In this document: in pieces, positions 1 through 8,148 of the stretch | How positions within the stretch are numbered: position 1 is the stretch's first letter | How the letters are laid out: each line of letters starts with the position of its first letter | Source: Eisenibacter elegans DSM 3317 | Lineage (GTDB): Bacteria; Bacteroidota; Bacteroidia; Cytophagales; Microscillaceae | Length of the DNA: 64,000 bases | Direction of reading: 5' to 3' | NCBI RefSeq assembly: GCF_000430505.1 | Contig: NZ_AUMD01000012.1 | Location: 1-64,000, forward strand | Notes under the pieces: model-generated | The model's input: only the letters and a program-made list of their open reading frames with translations | The model's database searches: none | What the model was told of the DNA's origin: nothing | Made by a program: the position numbers and the translations under genes

Positions 1-85
1 GAAGTATCATCCGGCTAAGATGTGTTGTAATCGAATGCGTGCTCGGTGTTGTTTTGTTTGCTTGATGTTGTCAATAAAGGAAGTT
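1..85. other. Spacer upstream of the 5S rRNA gene
   Basis: This is AT-rich sequence leading into the 5S gene. In this phylum a 23S rRNA gene normally lies directly upstream, so this is probably the 23S-5S spacer. I could not match the first bases to the conserved 3' end of 23S rRNA and do not annotate that gene. Confidence 0.4.
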
Positions 86-198
86 AAACGGTGTTAATGG
101 CAAGGGTGAACACCTCTTATCCATTCCGAACAGAGTCGTTAAGCCCCTTAGCGCCGATGGTACTGCGGTCAAACGTGGAAGAGTAGGTCGATGCCGGA
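86..198 (+). rRNA. rrf: 5S ribosomal RNA
   Basis: 5S rRNA is part of the large ribosomal subunit. The stretch holds the conserved core CCATTCCGAACAGAG, then GTTAAGCCCCTTAGCGCCGA, TGGTACTGCGG and GAGAGTAGG-like GAAGAGTAGGTCG, which are typical of bacterial 5S. The two ends (CGGTGT and ATGCCG) pair as helix I, which sets the boundaries to within a few bases. The length of about 113 nt fits. A strong terminator follows within 15 bases, so this is the last gene of an rRNA operon whose other genes lie outside the window. Confidence 0.93.
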
Positions 199-210
199 TA
201 ACTATTATCA

Positions 211-247
211 CAAAAGCCTCTTAGAGTCAAATCTGAGAGGCTTTTTT
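211..247 (+). terminator. Rho-independent terminator of the rRNA operon
   Basis: An inverted repeat (AAGCCTCTTAGAG and CTGAGAGGCTT) with a short loop is followed by a run of T. It lies just after the 5S gene. Confidence 0.85.
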
Positions 248-299
248 GCGTTCAACTCCCAAGAGAAACCGGAAGGGGGGCATCAGTCCGTAGGCAATC

Positions 300-331
300 A
301 AAAAAGCCACCCCAAAAACCTGAGGTGGCTC
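300..331 (-). terminator. Rho-independent terminator (minus strand)
   Basis: Read on the minus strand, AGCCACC and GGTGGCT pair around an 11-base loop and are followed by a run of T. It lies about 150 bases past the stop of the minus-strand lipoprotein gene at 481-906 and probably ends the mtgA-lipoprotein transcript. Confidence 0.75.
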
Positions 332-480
332 GTGATATCAGACCCGAAAGCGAGGGGAAATAGATGGAGGGTAAACTAATTTCTGTGGGGTAATAGCCCA
401 CTATGTTTGCTGAAGCCTTCAAAACCCAAAACACTAAGTGCCAATAAGACAATTAGTGTTTTGATAAGTTTGGGGTATGA

Positions 481-906
481 TTAATCAACAGCCTTGAAAG
501 AAAGCCTAAGTAATACAGTGGAATCAGAGGGGTCTTCTAAGACCAATAGCGATTTGGTTAACTTTTTAATCTTGACATCAGAGCTTCGCTCTGCGCCTTT
601 TGGGCGGAGTTTGAGGGTATTTTGGCTTTTGCTTAGTTGCCAGGTACCCTCATTGTTGCGTGTTTGGTAAGTACTGTCTTCGTTTAGGAGCATAAACTCG
701 ATGTACTCCTGTGTGATTTTTCGCTGCTCTTCTAATTCTTCTTCTGTAATCTCTTTGGAGAGGTCTTTGTCTTTCAGTACATAGTTGACTTCTTCAAGAT
801 GCCATTTGCGCAAGAGCAATGGACGCTTGTCAGTATTTTTTTCTTTACAAGCGCCAAGGATGAGTAGCATGAATAGGGGTAGTGAATAGAATCGGACTTT
901 TTTCAT
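481..906 (-). CDS. Lipoprotein of unknown function, lipocalin-like fold possible
   Basis: The product is 141 residues. It starts with a short charged end (MKKVRF), a hydrophobic segment and a lipobox LGAC with Cys at residue 20, so it should be lipidated and anchored in the envelope. The rest is charged, with one Trp-rich start (LLRKWHLEEV) and a later GTWQLS stretch. That layout is common in Bacteroidetes lipoproteins with lipocalin-like domains that report a 'W-x-(n)-G-x-W' pattern; I regard this as a resemblance only. It lies 103 bases downstream of mtgA on the same strand and may share its transcript. No specific function can be given. Confidence 0.75.
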   Translation of the reverse strand: MKKVRFYSLPLFMLLILGACKEKNTDKRPLLLRKWHLEEVNYVLKDKDLSKEITEEELEEQRKITQEYIEFMLLNEDSTYQTRNNEGTWQLSKSQNTLKLRPKGAERSSDVKIKKLTKSLLVLEDPSDSTVLLRLSFKAVD

Positions 907-1009
907 AATCAGAGGAACATATTATTTGGCAAATTGTCTTAGCTACTCTAAAGAGGGATTTATTTGGAGAAAGTTGCTTATTGAGCCTGAAATTTAACTT
1001 TAAAATTGC

Positions 1010-1762
1010 TTAGAGGGATTTGAGATAATAGATACCACCTAATAACTGCATTTGGTACAACACGTGGTTGCGGCGTTGTGCTACAACGATGGATGGTGGA
1101 TATACTGACCAACGTCGAGGGCTGGGCAAGATAGCGGCCAATGTGGCGGCTTCTGTGGCGTGGATTTGTGCAGCTGATTTTTTGAAATACTGTTGTGAAG
1201 CTGCCTCCACACCAAAAACCATATCACCCATTTCGGCTACATTGAGGTACACTTCAAGGATGCGCCGTTTGCCCCAGATATGCTCTATCAGGAAAGTGAA
1301 GTATGCTTCTAGACCTTTGCGGACATAGTTGCGCCCATTCCATAAGAATACGTTTTTGGCTACCTGTTGGCTAATGGTACTTGCGCCACGCTTGACCTTA
1401 CGATGCTTGTTGTCTTCTATGGCCTGTTTGATGGCATCCCAGTCAAAGCCGCTGTGTTGAGGGAAGCGTTGGTCTTCGGAAGCTACTACGGCTACTTTGG
1501 CAAAGTCGGAGATTTGATTATAAGCAACCCAACGGTAAGCCACGCTACTGGGCTTACCTTGGCGATAGGCTTCGATTTTCCGGATTACCATCAAAGGTGT
1601 GCCATAAATAGGCATCCATTTGAGCACCACAACCCAAAGGATGGTCAAAATAAAAAAACCGATGGTGAGGCGTAACCCCAAAATCCAGAGGCGGTAAAGC
1701 CTTGATTTAGAGTCAGAAAGGGCTTTTTTTGACTCTGTTTGGTTAGAGGTTTCTTCGCTCAT
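1010..1762 (-). CDS. mtgA: Monofunctional biosynthetic peptidoglycan transglycosylase (GT51)
   Basis: MtgA polymerises lipid II into glycan strands at the outer face of the inner membrane. The 250-residue product has one N-terminal membrane segment (about residues 25-47) and then a GT51 domain. Visible motifs are ASEDQRFPQHSGFD (catalytic Glu, first motif), RGASTISQQVAKN (second motif), KRRILEVYLN and AEMGDMVFGVEAA. There is no transpeptidase domain, which separates it from class A penicillin-binding proteins. An in-frame ATG lies upstream, but I chose the ATG before SEETSNQ because the extra residues are not typical of the family and the chosen start gives a normal length. The gene runs toward the lipoprotein gene at 481-906. 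Confidence 0.93.
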   Translation of the reverse strand: MSEETSNQTESKKALSDSKSRLYRLWILGLRLTIGFFILTILWVVVLKWMPIYGTPLMVIRKIEAYRQGKPSSVAYRWVAYNQISDFAKVAVVASEDQRFPQHSGFDWDAIKQAIEDNKHRKVKRGASTISQQVAKNVFLWNGRNYVRKGLEAYFTFLIEHIWGKRRILEVYLNVAEMGDMVFGVEAASQQYFKKSAAQIHATEAATLAAILPSPRRWSVYPPSIVVAQRRNHVLYQMQLLGGIYYLKSL

Positions 1763-2055
1763 AAGTGAAGTAGGGCAAACAATTATTGGTGGATAAGGTA
1801 TTGGCGTGGCAAAATACATCACTAACAACGGATTTCGCAATGTTTCGTTATTTTTTTCCTTGCTCTTGGGGCCGATACTAGGCCTTGAGTGCTAGCATTG
1901 TAGTAACATAAATTTAACAATATTTCACTAAAAAAATTATCTCTGCTTTAAAATTGCTAATCAAAATAATATTCTGTTTAAAACTTTAGATTAGTATTTC
2001 ATGAGGGTAAATCACCCCTTTTTAGACTCCATTGATGTGTTTGACAGAATAATAT

Positions 2056-2088
2056 TTTGTGTGGCTGCAACAATTTTCCGTACCTTTG
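2056..2088 (+). promoter_or_regulatory. Bacteroidetes-type promoter for the gene at 2164
   Basis: TTTG at 2056-2059 and TACCTTTG at 2081-2088 are separated by 21 bases. This fits the established Bacteroidetes consensus (TTTG at -33, TAnnTTTG at -7). The start codon lies about 70 bases further on. Confidence 0.75.
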
Positions 2089-2163
2089 CGTTATAATTAG
2101 CGAATACTAAACAACAGGAGTATAAAAATCAATTAGAAATTCACTCAAATCATTGCATAACTT

Positions 2164-2511
2164 ATGAACACGACAAAAATTTTCATCGCCCTATTTGCCT
2201 TGCTTTTCGCCTTTGGTAATGTAGTTGAAGCCAAAAGCCCTGAGCGCCGTGGTAAGAGCAAGAAGAAGCCCTTGATAGTAGAGGTAAACTTCAATGACCT
2301 ATACGAAGACCCCATCCCTCAAGTGGGTTTTGTGTTGCCACTAGAAACGATTACTGTCAAAGTAGTAAACCTTGAGGGCAAAGTTATCGTAAAAGAAAGT
2401 GTAACTTTGGAGCGCTTTTTGGATAATCGCGGCAATCTTCGTATTTTGCCTCCCAATAGCTACTTCATCTTGTTTGAAAACAAAGTAGCATATTATCTCC
2501 TTGAAGAATAA
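2164..2511 (+). CDS. Small secreted protein of unknown function
   Basis: The product is 115 residues with a clear signal peptide (MNTTKIFIALFALLFAFGNVVEA, cleavage near residue 23). The mature part starts very basic (KSPERRGKSKKKP) and continues as alternating short hydrophobic strands (VEVNFND, ITVKVVNLEGKVI, YFILFENKVAYYLL), which suggests a small beta-sandwich in the periplasm or cell surface. It has its own promoter and terminator, so it is a single-gene unit. I do not recognise the family. Confidence 0.75.
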   Translation: MNTTKIFIALFALLFAFGNVVEAKSPERRGKSKKKPLIVEVNFNDLYEDPIPQVGFVLPLETITVKVVNLEGKVIVKESVTLERFLDNRGNLRILPPNSYFILFENKVAYYLLEE

Positions 2512-2587
2512 ACCAACTTCTCAAGGAACTTGTGTACACAGAATCAAGTTTTTAGAAGATAGATTATAGTAGGTTAGTTTAATTTCC

Positions 2588-2621
2588 GAAAACCTTGAAG
2601 TCCTTGATTTCAAGGTTTTTT
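2588..2621 (+). terminator. Rho-independent terminator
   Basis: AAACCTTGAA and TTCAAGGTTT pair around a short loop, followed by a T run. It lies between the convergent genes at 2164-2511 (+) and 2626-3342 (-). An A run on the 5' side may let it work in both directions. Confidence 0.75.
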
Positions 2622-2625
2622 CTAA

Positions 2626-3342
2626 TTATTGAGGGGCGAGAGCCGCATCTATGAATACAAAGGTGTTGTAAGTTTTGGCTAAAAAGTGGTAGCCATTGGC
2701 ACTGAAGAAGCGGAACACCTCCGAATCATCCAAGCTCGTCAGATTTTTTGTATATTCTTCTATCAAGACTACTTTGGGTCTATATACCTGCCAATCATTG
2801 GTTTGGATTACCTGCATTTCTAAGCCTTCTACATCAATACTCATAAAATCAATGGGTTGGTGCTGAGGTAAGTGTTTTTCCAACAATTGCGCCAAGCCTA
2901 TCGTAGGGATAGTTTGTGTGCCTAGAAATTGGCTAGCTTTTTGGGCTAAGCGCTCTAGGTATACTTTTTCGGAAAATGTATTCAGTGCAGAAGCCGCAAA
3001 CATATAGTAAGTCAGTGGTGTATTGGTACTGGCAATGCCCATATTGATATTGATATCACGCTTTCGGAAACGTCTAAACTTACGAATACTGTTGGGGTTG
3101 GGGTCGATATTGATTCCTTGCCAGCCTTTTTTGTAGAAGTGATAGGTATTGGAAAAGGTTTTGGGATGATAAGCGCCCACATCCACATAAAAGCCTTTGG
3201 ACTTAGTTGCAAATATCTTTTGGAGAATCAGGTCCTCCCCTTCTTGCGAGTATGTTTTTTGTGTAATTCCAACATAATCCTGATAAAAATCGAAAACAGC
3301 ACGATATATTCTTGTGGGGAGCAAGTTTTTTAAAAATCCCAT
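2626..3342 (-). CDS. FkbM family SAM-dependent methyltransferase
   Basis: FkbM-type enzymes are O-methyltransferases that usually modify sugars or glycolipids. The 238-residue product has the family hallmarks: SQEGEDLILQKIF, then the SAM-binding strand GFYVDVGAYHPKTFSNTYHFYK, IDPNP (ribose-binding acid), and IDFMSIDVEGLEMQVI. The C-terminal part PKVVLIEEY is also typical. I chose the internal ATG (MGFLKNLLP) as start; an upstream ATG would add 23 residues without family resemblance. The substrate is unknown, and no polysaccharide cluster is adjacent. Confidence 0.88.
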   Translation of the reverse strand: MGFLKNLLPTRIYRAVFDFYQDYVGITQKTYSQEGEDLILQKIFATKSKGFYVDVGAYHPKTFSNTYHFYKKGWQGINIDPNPNSIRKFRRFRKRDININMGIASTNTPLTYYMFAASALNTFSEKVYLERLAQKASQFLGTQTIPTIGLAQLLEKHLPQHQPIDFMSIDVEGLEMQVIQTNDWQVYRPKVVLIEEYTKNLTSLDDSEVFRFFSANGYHFLAKTYNTFVFIDAALAPQ

Positions 3343-3453
3343 AAAAGTAATGTTTGGTATAAGAGAGGGTTTCAAAAAATGCGCACCTCTCTGGGCGGAG
3401 AGTGTACGCATTTTGGATAAGTCAGGACAGGGGTATTGGTTCCCACGTTGTCG

Positions 3454-4329
3454 TTAGACAGTCAGCTTTTTGTCAAGTGAAGCGAAGATATCTACCGTTG
3501 CAGTCGATTTGTTGAGGGTATAGAAATGTATCCCCGGCGCGCCACGGCGCAACAAGTCCTCGGATTGTTGTATGGCCAAGTCTATCCCGATTTGGTAGAT
3601 TTTTTCGGGTTGATCTTGATAAGGCTTGAGGGCTTCGTGTATGTGTTCGGGGATTTTGGCGCCACTCAGTTGGGCAAATCGTTGAATTTGGCTGTAGTTG
3701 GTAATGGGAATAATACCCGGAATAATCCGCACATCAATTCCCAATCGACGGGCTTTGGCTACAAAGTCGAAGTAGTAGTCGTTGTCAAAGAACATCTGCG
3801 TAACCAAAAAATCAGCGCCAGCATCTACTTTAAGCTTGAGATGTTGTAGATCTTGCGCCAGATTGGCCGCCTCGACGTGTCCTTCGGGGTAAGCTCCGGC
3901 GCCAATACAGAAGCGTTGTTGTTGGCTGACATAAGCGACGAGGTCGCTGCCATAGTTGAAGCCGTTAGGGTTATGCACAAACTGTTCTTGGCCCTTAGGA
4001 GGGTCTCCACGCAACAACATCAGGTTATGGATATCGCGTTCGTAGAGGTAGTTCATATCCTCATCGATTTTTTCGCGTGAAGCGCCAACGCAAGTATAGT
4101 GAGCCATAGAGATGACCCCCATTTTATTTTGCAGATAGTCGAGCAAGTCAAACGATGAGGTCTGGGTAGAGCCACCGGCTCCATAGGTTACCGAGATAAA
4201 AGAGGGGTTGAGGCGCATCAGTTGCCCCACGTTTATCCCCAAATCGATGGTAGCGGTGAAGGTTTTTGGGGGAAAGAACTCAAACGAGAAAGTCTTTGAG
4301 TGGCTTTCAAATAAATCTTTGATTTTCAC
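3454..4329 (-). CDS. metF: Methylenetetrahydrofolate reductase (GTG start)
   Basis: MetF reduces 5,10-methylene-THF to 5-methyl-THF with a flavin cofactor and supplies methyl groups for methionine synthesis in the cytoplasm. Visible motifs are FSFEFFPPKT at the N terminus (substrate-binding Glu), ISVTYGAGGSTQ, HYTCVG, LMLLRGDPPKG, and DFLVTQMFFDN. With the GTG at 4329 the product is 291 residues, close to the usual size. The open frame continues upstream to an ATG at 4482, but that would add 51 residues of unrelated sequence, and a TACATTTG -7 element at 4354-4361 would place the transcript start downstream of it. I infer the GTG start from both facts. Confidence 0.93.
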   Translation of the reverse strand: MKIKDLFESHSKTFSFEFFPPKTFTATIDLGINVGQLMRLNPSFISVTYGAGGSTQTSSFDLLDYLQNKMGVISMAHYTCVGASREKIDEDMNYLYERDIHNLMLLRGDPPKGQEQFVHNPNGFNYGSDLVAYVSQQQRFCIGAGAYPEGHVEAANLAQDLQHLKLKVDAGADFLVTQMFFDNDYYFDFVAKARRLGIDVRIIPGIIPITNYSQIQRFAQLSGAKIPEHIHEALKPYQDQPEKIYQIGIDLAIQQSEDLLRRGAPGIHFYTLNKSTATVDIFASLDKKLTV

Positions 4330-4353
4330 GATGCTTATTGAATTAGTCCTTAA

Positions 4354-4361
4354 CAAATGTA
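4354..4361 (-). promoter_or_regulatory. Likely -7 promoter element for metF
   Basis: Read on the minus strand, TACATTTG matches TAnnTTTG exactly and lies 25 bases upstream of the GTG start. I see no good TTTG at the expected -33 distance, so the promoter is only half supported. Confidence 0.5.
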
Positions 4362-4743
4362 GACAAAAAAAACAGGCTGTAAAAATAGACAAGAGATATT
4401 TTAAATGACCAAGTGTGCTTTGTTGGGCAGCGGCACACACCATTGGAGATTGTAGAAATGTAGCCCGACTACGAAGCCACACCTAAGGTAAACGCTATCC
4501 AAATTGGTTTGGGGAATGGATGTGTTGGAAAGTCTTTAAGCCTCAAGAAAATCAAATTCAGTAAATTTTGGTATAGTTTTCAAAAATACCCAATTACGGA
4601 TACTCTTAAGTAGTTATGAATCTTTAGTTTTGAGTGCTTAGTTGATATACTGACTTGGTTTTCAATATATTGTACAATAACTCAAACACAAGCTATTTTT
4701 GCATTGGTACTTATATAGCCCAAAAGAGGTGAAGTCTGCAATA
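4362..4743. other. Intergenic region with nothing recognisable
   Basis: AT-rich DNA between the end of the TonB receptor gene and the metF promoter. Around 4575-4592 a short stretch ending in TTTTGGTATA resembles one end of repeat family 3, but the match is too short to call a copy. Confidence 0.4.
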
Positions 4744-4777
4744 AAAAAACAGCCCTTTCATTTGAAAGAGCTGTTTG
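4744..4777 (-). terminator. Rho-independent terminator of the TonB receptor gene
   Basis: On the minus strand AACAGCTCTTTC and GAAAGGGCTGTT pair with one mismatch and are followed by a run of seven T. It lies about 20 bases past the stop codon at 4796. Confidence 0.85.
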
Positions 4778-4795
4778 GTATCAAGTTAAGAAAGC

Positions 4796-7597
4796 TTATT
4801 TGAAGTTCAGATCAAATACTGCACCTACATAGCTGATACGTCCGATAGGCGCAGAGCCATATACTTGAATGGCTTGGGCATCAAATAAGTTGGTAGCCCC
4901 CGCACGGAAGGTAGTATACCACTTAGGCACACGGTAGTTGAACTGTACATCTACAGTGGTAAAAGACTCAATACGGCCTTCGTCGAAAGGCATAAAGTAG
5001 TTATAGTTATCAATCCATCGCGCATTGACATTGTAGGTAAAGCGTTTGAAAGGCTCACCATTTACCCCAAAGTTCACCTTGTGTTCGGGAGTATTGAAGC
5101 CCAAAATCAAACCTGGCACATCGTTGATGGTGGCCCAAGTATAGTTGGTTGCAATGTTAAAGGCTTTATTGATATAATACTCTACACCAACTTGGAATCC
5201 TTGTGAGGTAACAGGTACATCAGAATTGAGCCATACTTGCATAGCCCTACTTCTGTTACGCCCTGCGGTGGCAGCCAAGGCGGGGTTGGCTTGAATAGCT
5301 ACAAACTCTGCTATACTAGGCGCTGTACCATCCTCACGACCCACAAAGCGTGTGGTTCCTATGAAGTTGGTATAGTCGCTGCGGTAATAGCTCAGGTCTA
5401 TGTAGAAGCCCTTAAACAAGATACCTTTGTAGCCAATCTCCCAAGTATTCATCTGTTCTAATTCGAGGGGGCGTATGAAAGTCGTATTGAAGTTTCCTGT
5501 TGGAATCTGTGTTAGAGGAATGCCTGTAAACCCTCGTGCAGGATTTTCTCCGATATTGCCCAGCAACAAAAGCTGACCGATATCAAGATAGATGTATTGG
5601 TCTACTTGAGCCGGAGCACGGAAAGCCTGTGCGTAGCTTGCGCGGAAGTTGTGTTGGCGGTCTGCACCCACAGAATATACTGCCGAGAAGCGAGGCGAAA
5701 AGCGGGTATCGAAATTCTGGAATGCATCTACACGGCCTGAAAAGTTGAGTTTGAGGCGGTCTTCAATAAATGACTTTTGTAGTTGTGCGTAAGCCCCATA
5801 TTCATAATTTGGAATTTGGTTGCGCACCTCACTGCCGATAGGAGAGTTGTCTGCATCGCCAAAGAGTGTGCCGCGAGAGGTTAGGGTAAAGGTACGGTAA
5901 GAACCCCCTACCAAGACTTTCATAAACTCAATCGGCAACTGGTACTGCCCGCTGAAATCCCAAAACCAAGAATTGTTGGTAAAGCTTGGGTCAAAATTTC
6001 TAGGGTTGTTACGAGCACCATCACGGGCGATGGCAAAACGAGGATCACTGCTATTGGCAGGTAATATATTGGCTGTTTGCTGTTGGGCAAAAGCAGAGGC
6101 TTGATCTACTGTTTGGCCTTGACTACGTGCGCTGGCAAAAGCAGCTGCCCAAGTCTGCTGATACATTGCGGCATAAGTTACATTTTGAGCCCCCCCTAAT
6201 GCTGCTGAAAGTGCCGGAAAAATCAGCCCCTCAACCGGAGACGGACTTGCTCCCGGACGGTAAGGCTGCTCTGCCTGCATTCCTGTAGCGAGGAAGGCGA
6301 GGTCATAAGTAGTACCTGGGCGGTCTTCGTTGCGGTAAGCCCTTACAAACCATTTGTCGCTTTTTACTTCTAGCTTATGGTAGTTGAACTGTAGCCGCTC
6401 CCAGGCATAACGGTTGGAGCTTTGGTAGATGCCTGAGCCTTCGCCATAGCGGTATTGGTAATTGACCTGAATCTTATCCGTGATCAAGTAGTGTAGCGAA
6501 GCGCCTATGCGTGAACTGGTGGCTTTGAAGTCTTCTCCTCCTACCAAGTCTGCCTCACGAAAGCCGGGGGTGAATACAGTGCCTTGGAAACCTAAAGCAC
6601 CGACAGTAGTTCCAGGAGGGGCACCAGGGACTGCTGTGTTAGGGTTTACAATAGCGAGGTTGCCGTGGCGGTGCATGGCATCATAGCCCAAAACTGATCC
6701 TTCAGGGTTATTAGTTGGCACAATACGTCGGTTACGGGCTGTGGTAAAGTCTCCGATAAAATCTGTGGCAGTATAGTAAGAGCCGATAAGCTTGATGGCA
6801 AAGCGGTCAGTAATCTTTTTGGCGACTCTGATTTGTGTTTCAAAGAGGTTGCGCTCACCACCACGCACTAATACGGTAGCTCCTTCATATTTGAAGGGGT
6901 CTTTGGAGTTAGTAATTACGACCCCATTGAAAGCATTCGTACCATAGAGAGAGGAGTTAGCGCCGTGGATAATGTCCACACTCTCGATGTCGATCTCTGG
7001 AATACCACCGAGGTTACCGGCGTAGAGCGAAAGCGAGGGCGACATAAAGTCGACATAATCCACCATTTGGATGAGGCGCTCAGACTTGGCCGAGTTGAAG
7101 CCACGGGTACTCAAGCTCGTAATCAACAAGCTAGATTGGTTTACATCAATGCCTTTGAAGCGTGCCAAGCTACTGTAAAGCTCTGTAGAGGCTTGGGTTT
7201 CGAGTTGTTTGATGCCTACTTTTTCGATGGTTACGGGAGTTTCCATTACGGCTTCTTCTACCCGTGAGGCGGAGATGATGATTTCATCGGCCATGGTGGT
7301 GGCTACTTCTAACTGTAGCTCTACACGCTGGCCTTGTTGTACTTGGATGCGTTGAGGGCGGTATCCTACCGAAGAAATGACCAAGGTCACTTGGCCTTTG
7401 CTAAAGTCGGGGCGGATGGTAAATTCACCGTTTAGGTTGGTAGTAGTACCTACGAAAGTACCTTCTACCACGATGTTTGCGCCTATGAGCGGATCCCCGT
7501 TTTCGTCCACGAGCTTGCCCGTTACCTGAGCCTGAGCCGTGAACCCGACGCATAGCAGCGTGATACACACCACCAGCATAGCGTATAGGTGTTTCAT
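4796..7597 (-). CDS. TonB-dependent receptor with carboxypeptidase-regulatory-like N-terminal domain
   Basis: An outer-membrane active transporter driven by TonB. The product is 933 residues: signal peptide to about residue 24 (ending AQAQ), a CarboxypepD_reg-like domain (VTGKLVDENGDPLIGANIVV, about 25-100), a plug domain (TPVTIEKVGIKQLETQ to IESVDIIHGANSSLYGTNAFNGVV, about 120-235), then a long beta-barrel ending in an aromatic-rich strand with terminal Phe-Lys (VFDLNFK). No SusD partner lies next to it, so it is not a typical SusCD glycan pair; the substrate (siderophore, vitamin, metal or peptide) cannot be read from the sequence. An upstream in-frame ATG exists; I chose the one directly before the signal peptide. 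It has its own terminator and appears monocistronic. Confidence 0.93.
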   Translation of the reverse strand: MKHLYAMLVVCITLLCVGFTAQAQVTGKLVDENGDPLIGANIVVEGTFVGTTTNLNGEFTIRPDFSKGQVTLVISSVGYRPQRIQVQQGQRVELQLEVATTMADEIIISASRVEEAVMETPVTIEKVGIKQLETQASTELYSSLARFKGIDVNQSSLLITSLSTRGFNSAKSERLIQMVDYVDFMSPSLSLYAGNLGGIPEIDIESVDIIHGANSSLYGTNAFNGVVITNSKDPFKYEGATVLVRGGERNLFETQIRVAKKITDRFAIKLIGSYYTATDFIGDFTTARNRRIVPTNNPEGSVLGYDAMHRHGNLAIVNPNTAVPGAPPGTTVGALGFQGTVFTPGFREADLVGGEDFKATSSRIGASLHYLITDKIQVNYQYRYGEGSGIYQSSNRYAWERLQFNYHKLEVKSDKWFVRAYRNEDRPGTTYDLAFLATGMQAEQPYRPGASPSPVEGLIFPALSAALGGAQNVTYAAMYQQTWAAAFASARSQGQTVDQASAFAQQQTANILPANSSDPRFAIARDGARNNPRNFDPSFTNNSWFWDFSGQYQLPIEFMKVLVGGSYRTFTLTSRGTLFGDADNSPIGSEVRNQIPNYEYGAYAQLQKSFIEDRLKLNFSGRVDAFQNFDTRFSPRFSAVYSVGADRQHNFRASYAQAFRAPAQVDQYIYLDIGQLLLLGNIGENPARGFTGIPLTQIPTGNFNTTFIRPLELEQMNTWEIGYKGILFKGFYIDLSYYRSDYTNFIGTTRFVGREDGTAPSIAEFVAIQANPALAATAGRNRSRAMQVWLNSDVPVTSQGFQVGVEYYINKAFNIATNYTWATINDVPGLILGFNTPEHKVNFGVNGEPFKRFTYNVNARWIDNYNYFMPFDEGRIESFTTVDVQFNYRVPKWYTTFRAGATNLFDAQAIQVYGSAPIGRISYVGAVFDLNFK

Positions 7598-7925
7598 GAT
7601 AAAAATTGGTTGGTTAGTAAAACATTTGGTTTGAGTTTCAAGCACCCTTGCTTGGAGTGCCTCAAAAGGCGCTTGGGCTCTTGAATGAGAAAGATACGAA
7701 AATTTTATTATTCCAATAAAAACTATAAAAAAAAATTGTTTGTTTTTCGGTTAGTCATCAAAAAAACAACAGCAAATACCATTTTGCCATATAAAACAGC
7801 GTGCGCCTGTTTTTGAAAACAAGAGCGAGGTGTTGGCTTTGTGTCACCAGTAAACCAATACACAGCCGTAGCCCAAATCATCAAAATCAAGCTCCCTGAA
7901 TCCCTCAAATCGAGTGAATCTCGGC
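7598..7925. other. Intergenic region between divergent genes
   Basis: AT-rich at its left end, where the promoter of the TonB receptor should lie. A TATCTTTC on the minus strand at 7689-7696 is close to TAnnTTTG, but a matching -33 element is unclear. The right part (about 7850-7925) leads into the family 1 repeat. No gene is apparent. Confidence 0.4.
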
Positions 7926-8058
7926 CACACCACTGGATATTTTTGAAAAGGTAGCTCGGAGTTTCAGCTCCGAAACAAGCTGATGCCTCATTTTGGGGGT
8001 ACAATGAAACTTAACCCACAGTTTTAACTGAGGGATTTGGAAAATGTCCGGTGGCGTG
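7926..8058 (+). repeat. Family 1 dispersed repeat, copy 1 (133 bp, MITE-like)
   Basis: This non-coding element has a second copy of exactly the same length and orientation at 58167-58299. Its ends are imperfect inverted repeats (CACACCACTGGATATTTTTG against CACGCCACCGGACATTTTCC read from the other side). Inside lie three smaller hairpins: CTCGGAG/CTCCGA, CTCATTTTG/CAATGA and CCCACAGTT/AACTGAGGG. The copy ends 90 bases before mtaB. Just beyond it, GTGAATCTTGGCATA at 8057-8071 matches one end of repeat family 3. Confidence 0.8.
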
Positions 8059-8114
8059 AATCTTGGCATAATTTCCATTGTGTATAAAAGGCTCACAAGC
8101 AAGCCATATCGGGG

Positions 8115-8142
8115 TTTGTCTCAAATTTATTTTGTAATTTTG
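8115..8142 (+). promoter_or_regulatory. Promoter of mtaB
   Basis: TTTG at 8115-8118 and TAATTTTG at 8135-8142, 16 bases apart, which is slightly short for the Bacteroidetes consensus. The -7 element ends only six bases before the ATG, so the transcript would be leaderless or nearly so. Confidence 0.55.
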
Positions 8143-8148
8143 CAGGCT

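Noticed and set aside
1-60. 3' end of a 23S rRNA gene at the window start
   Set aside because: Expected by synteny, but the bases do not match the conserved end of 23S rRNA; it is more likely spacer.
191-452. Two small open frames around the 5S gene and following terminators
   Set aside because: They overlap the rRNA 3' end and two terminator hairpins and have no coding features.
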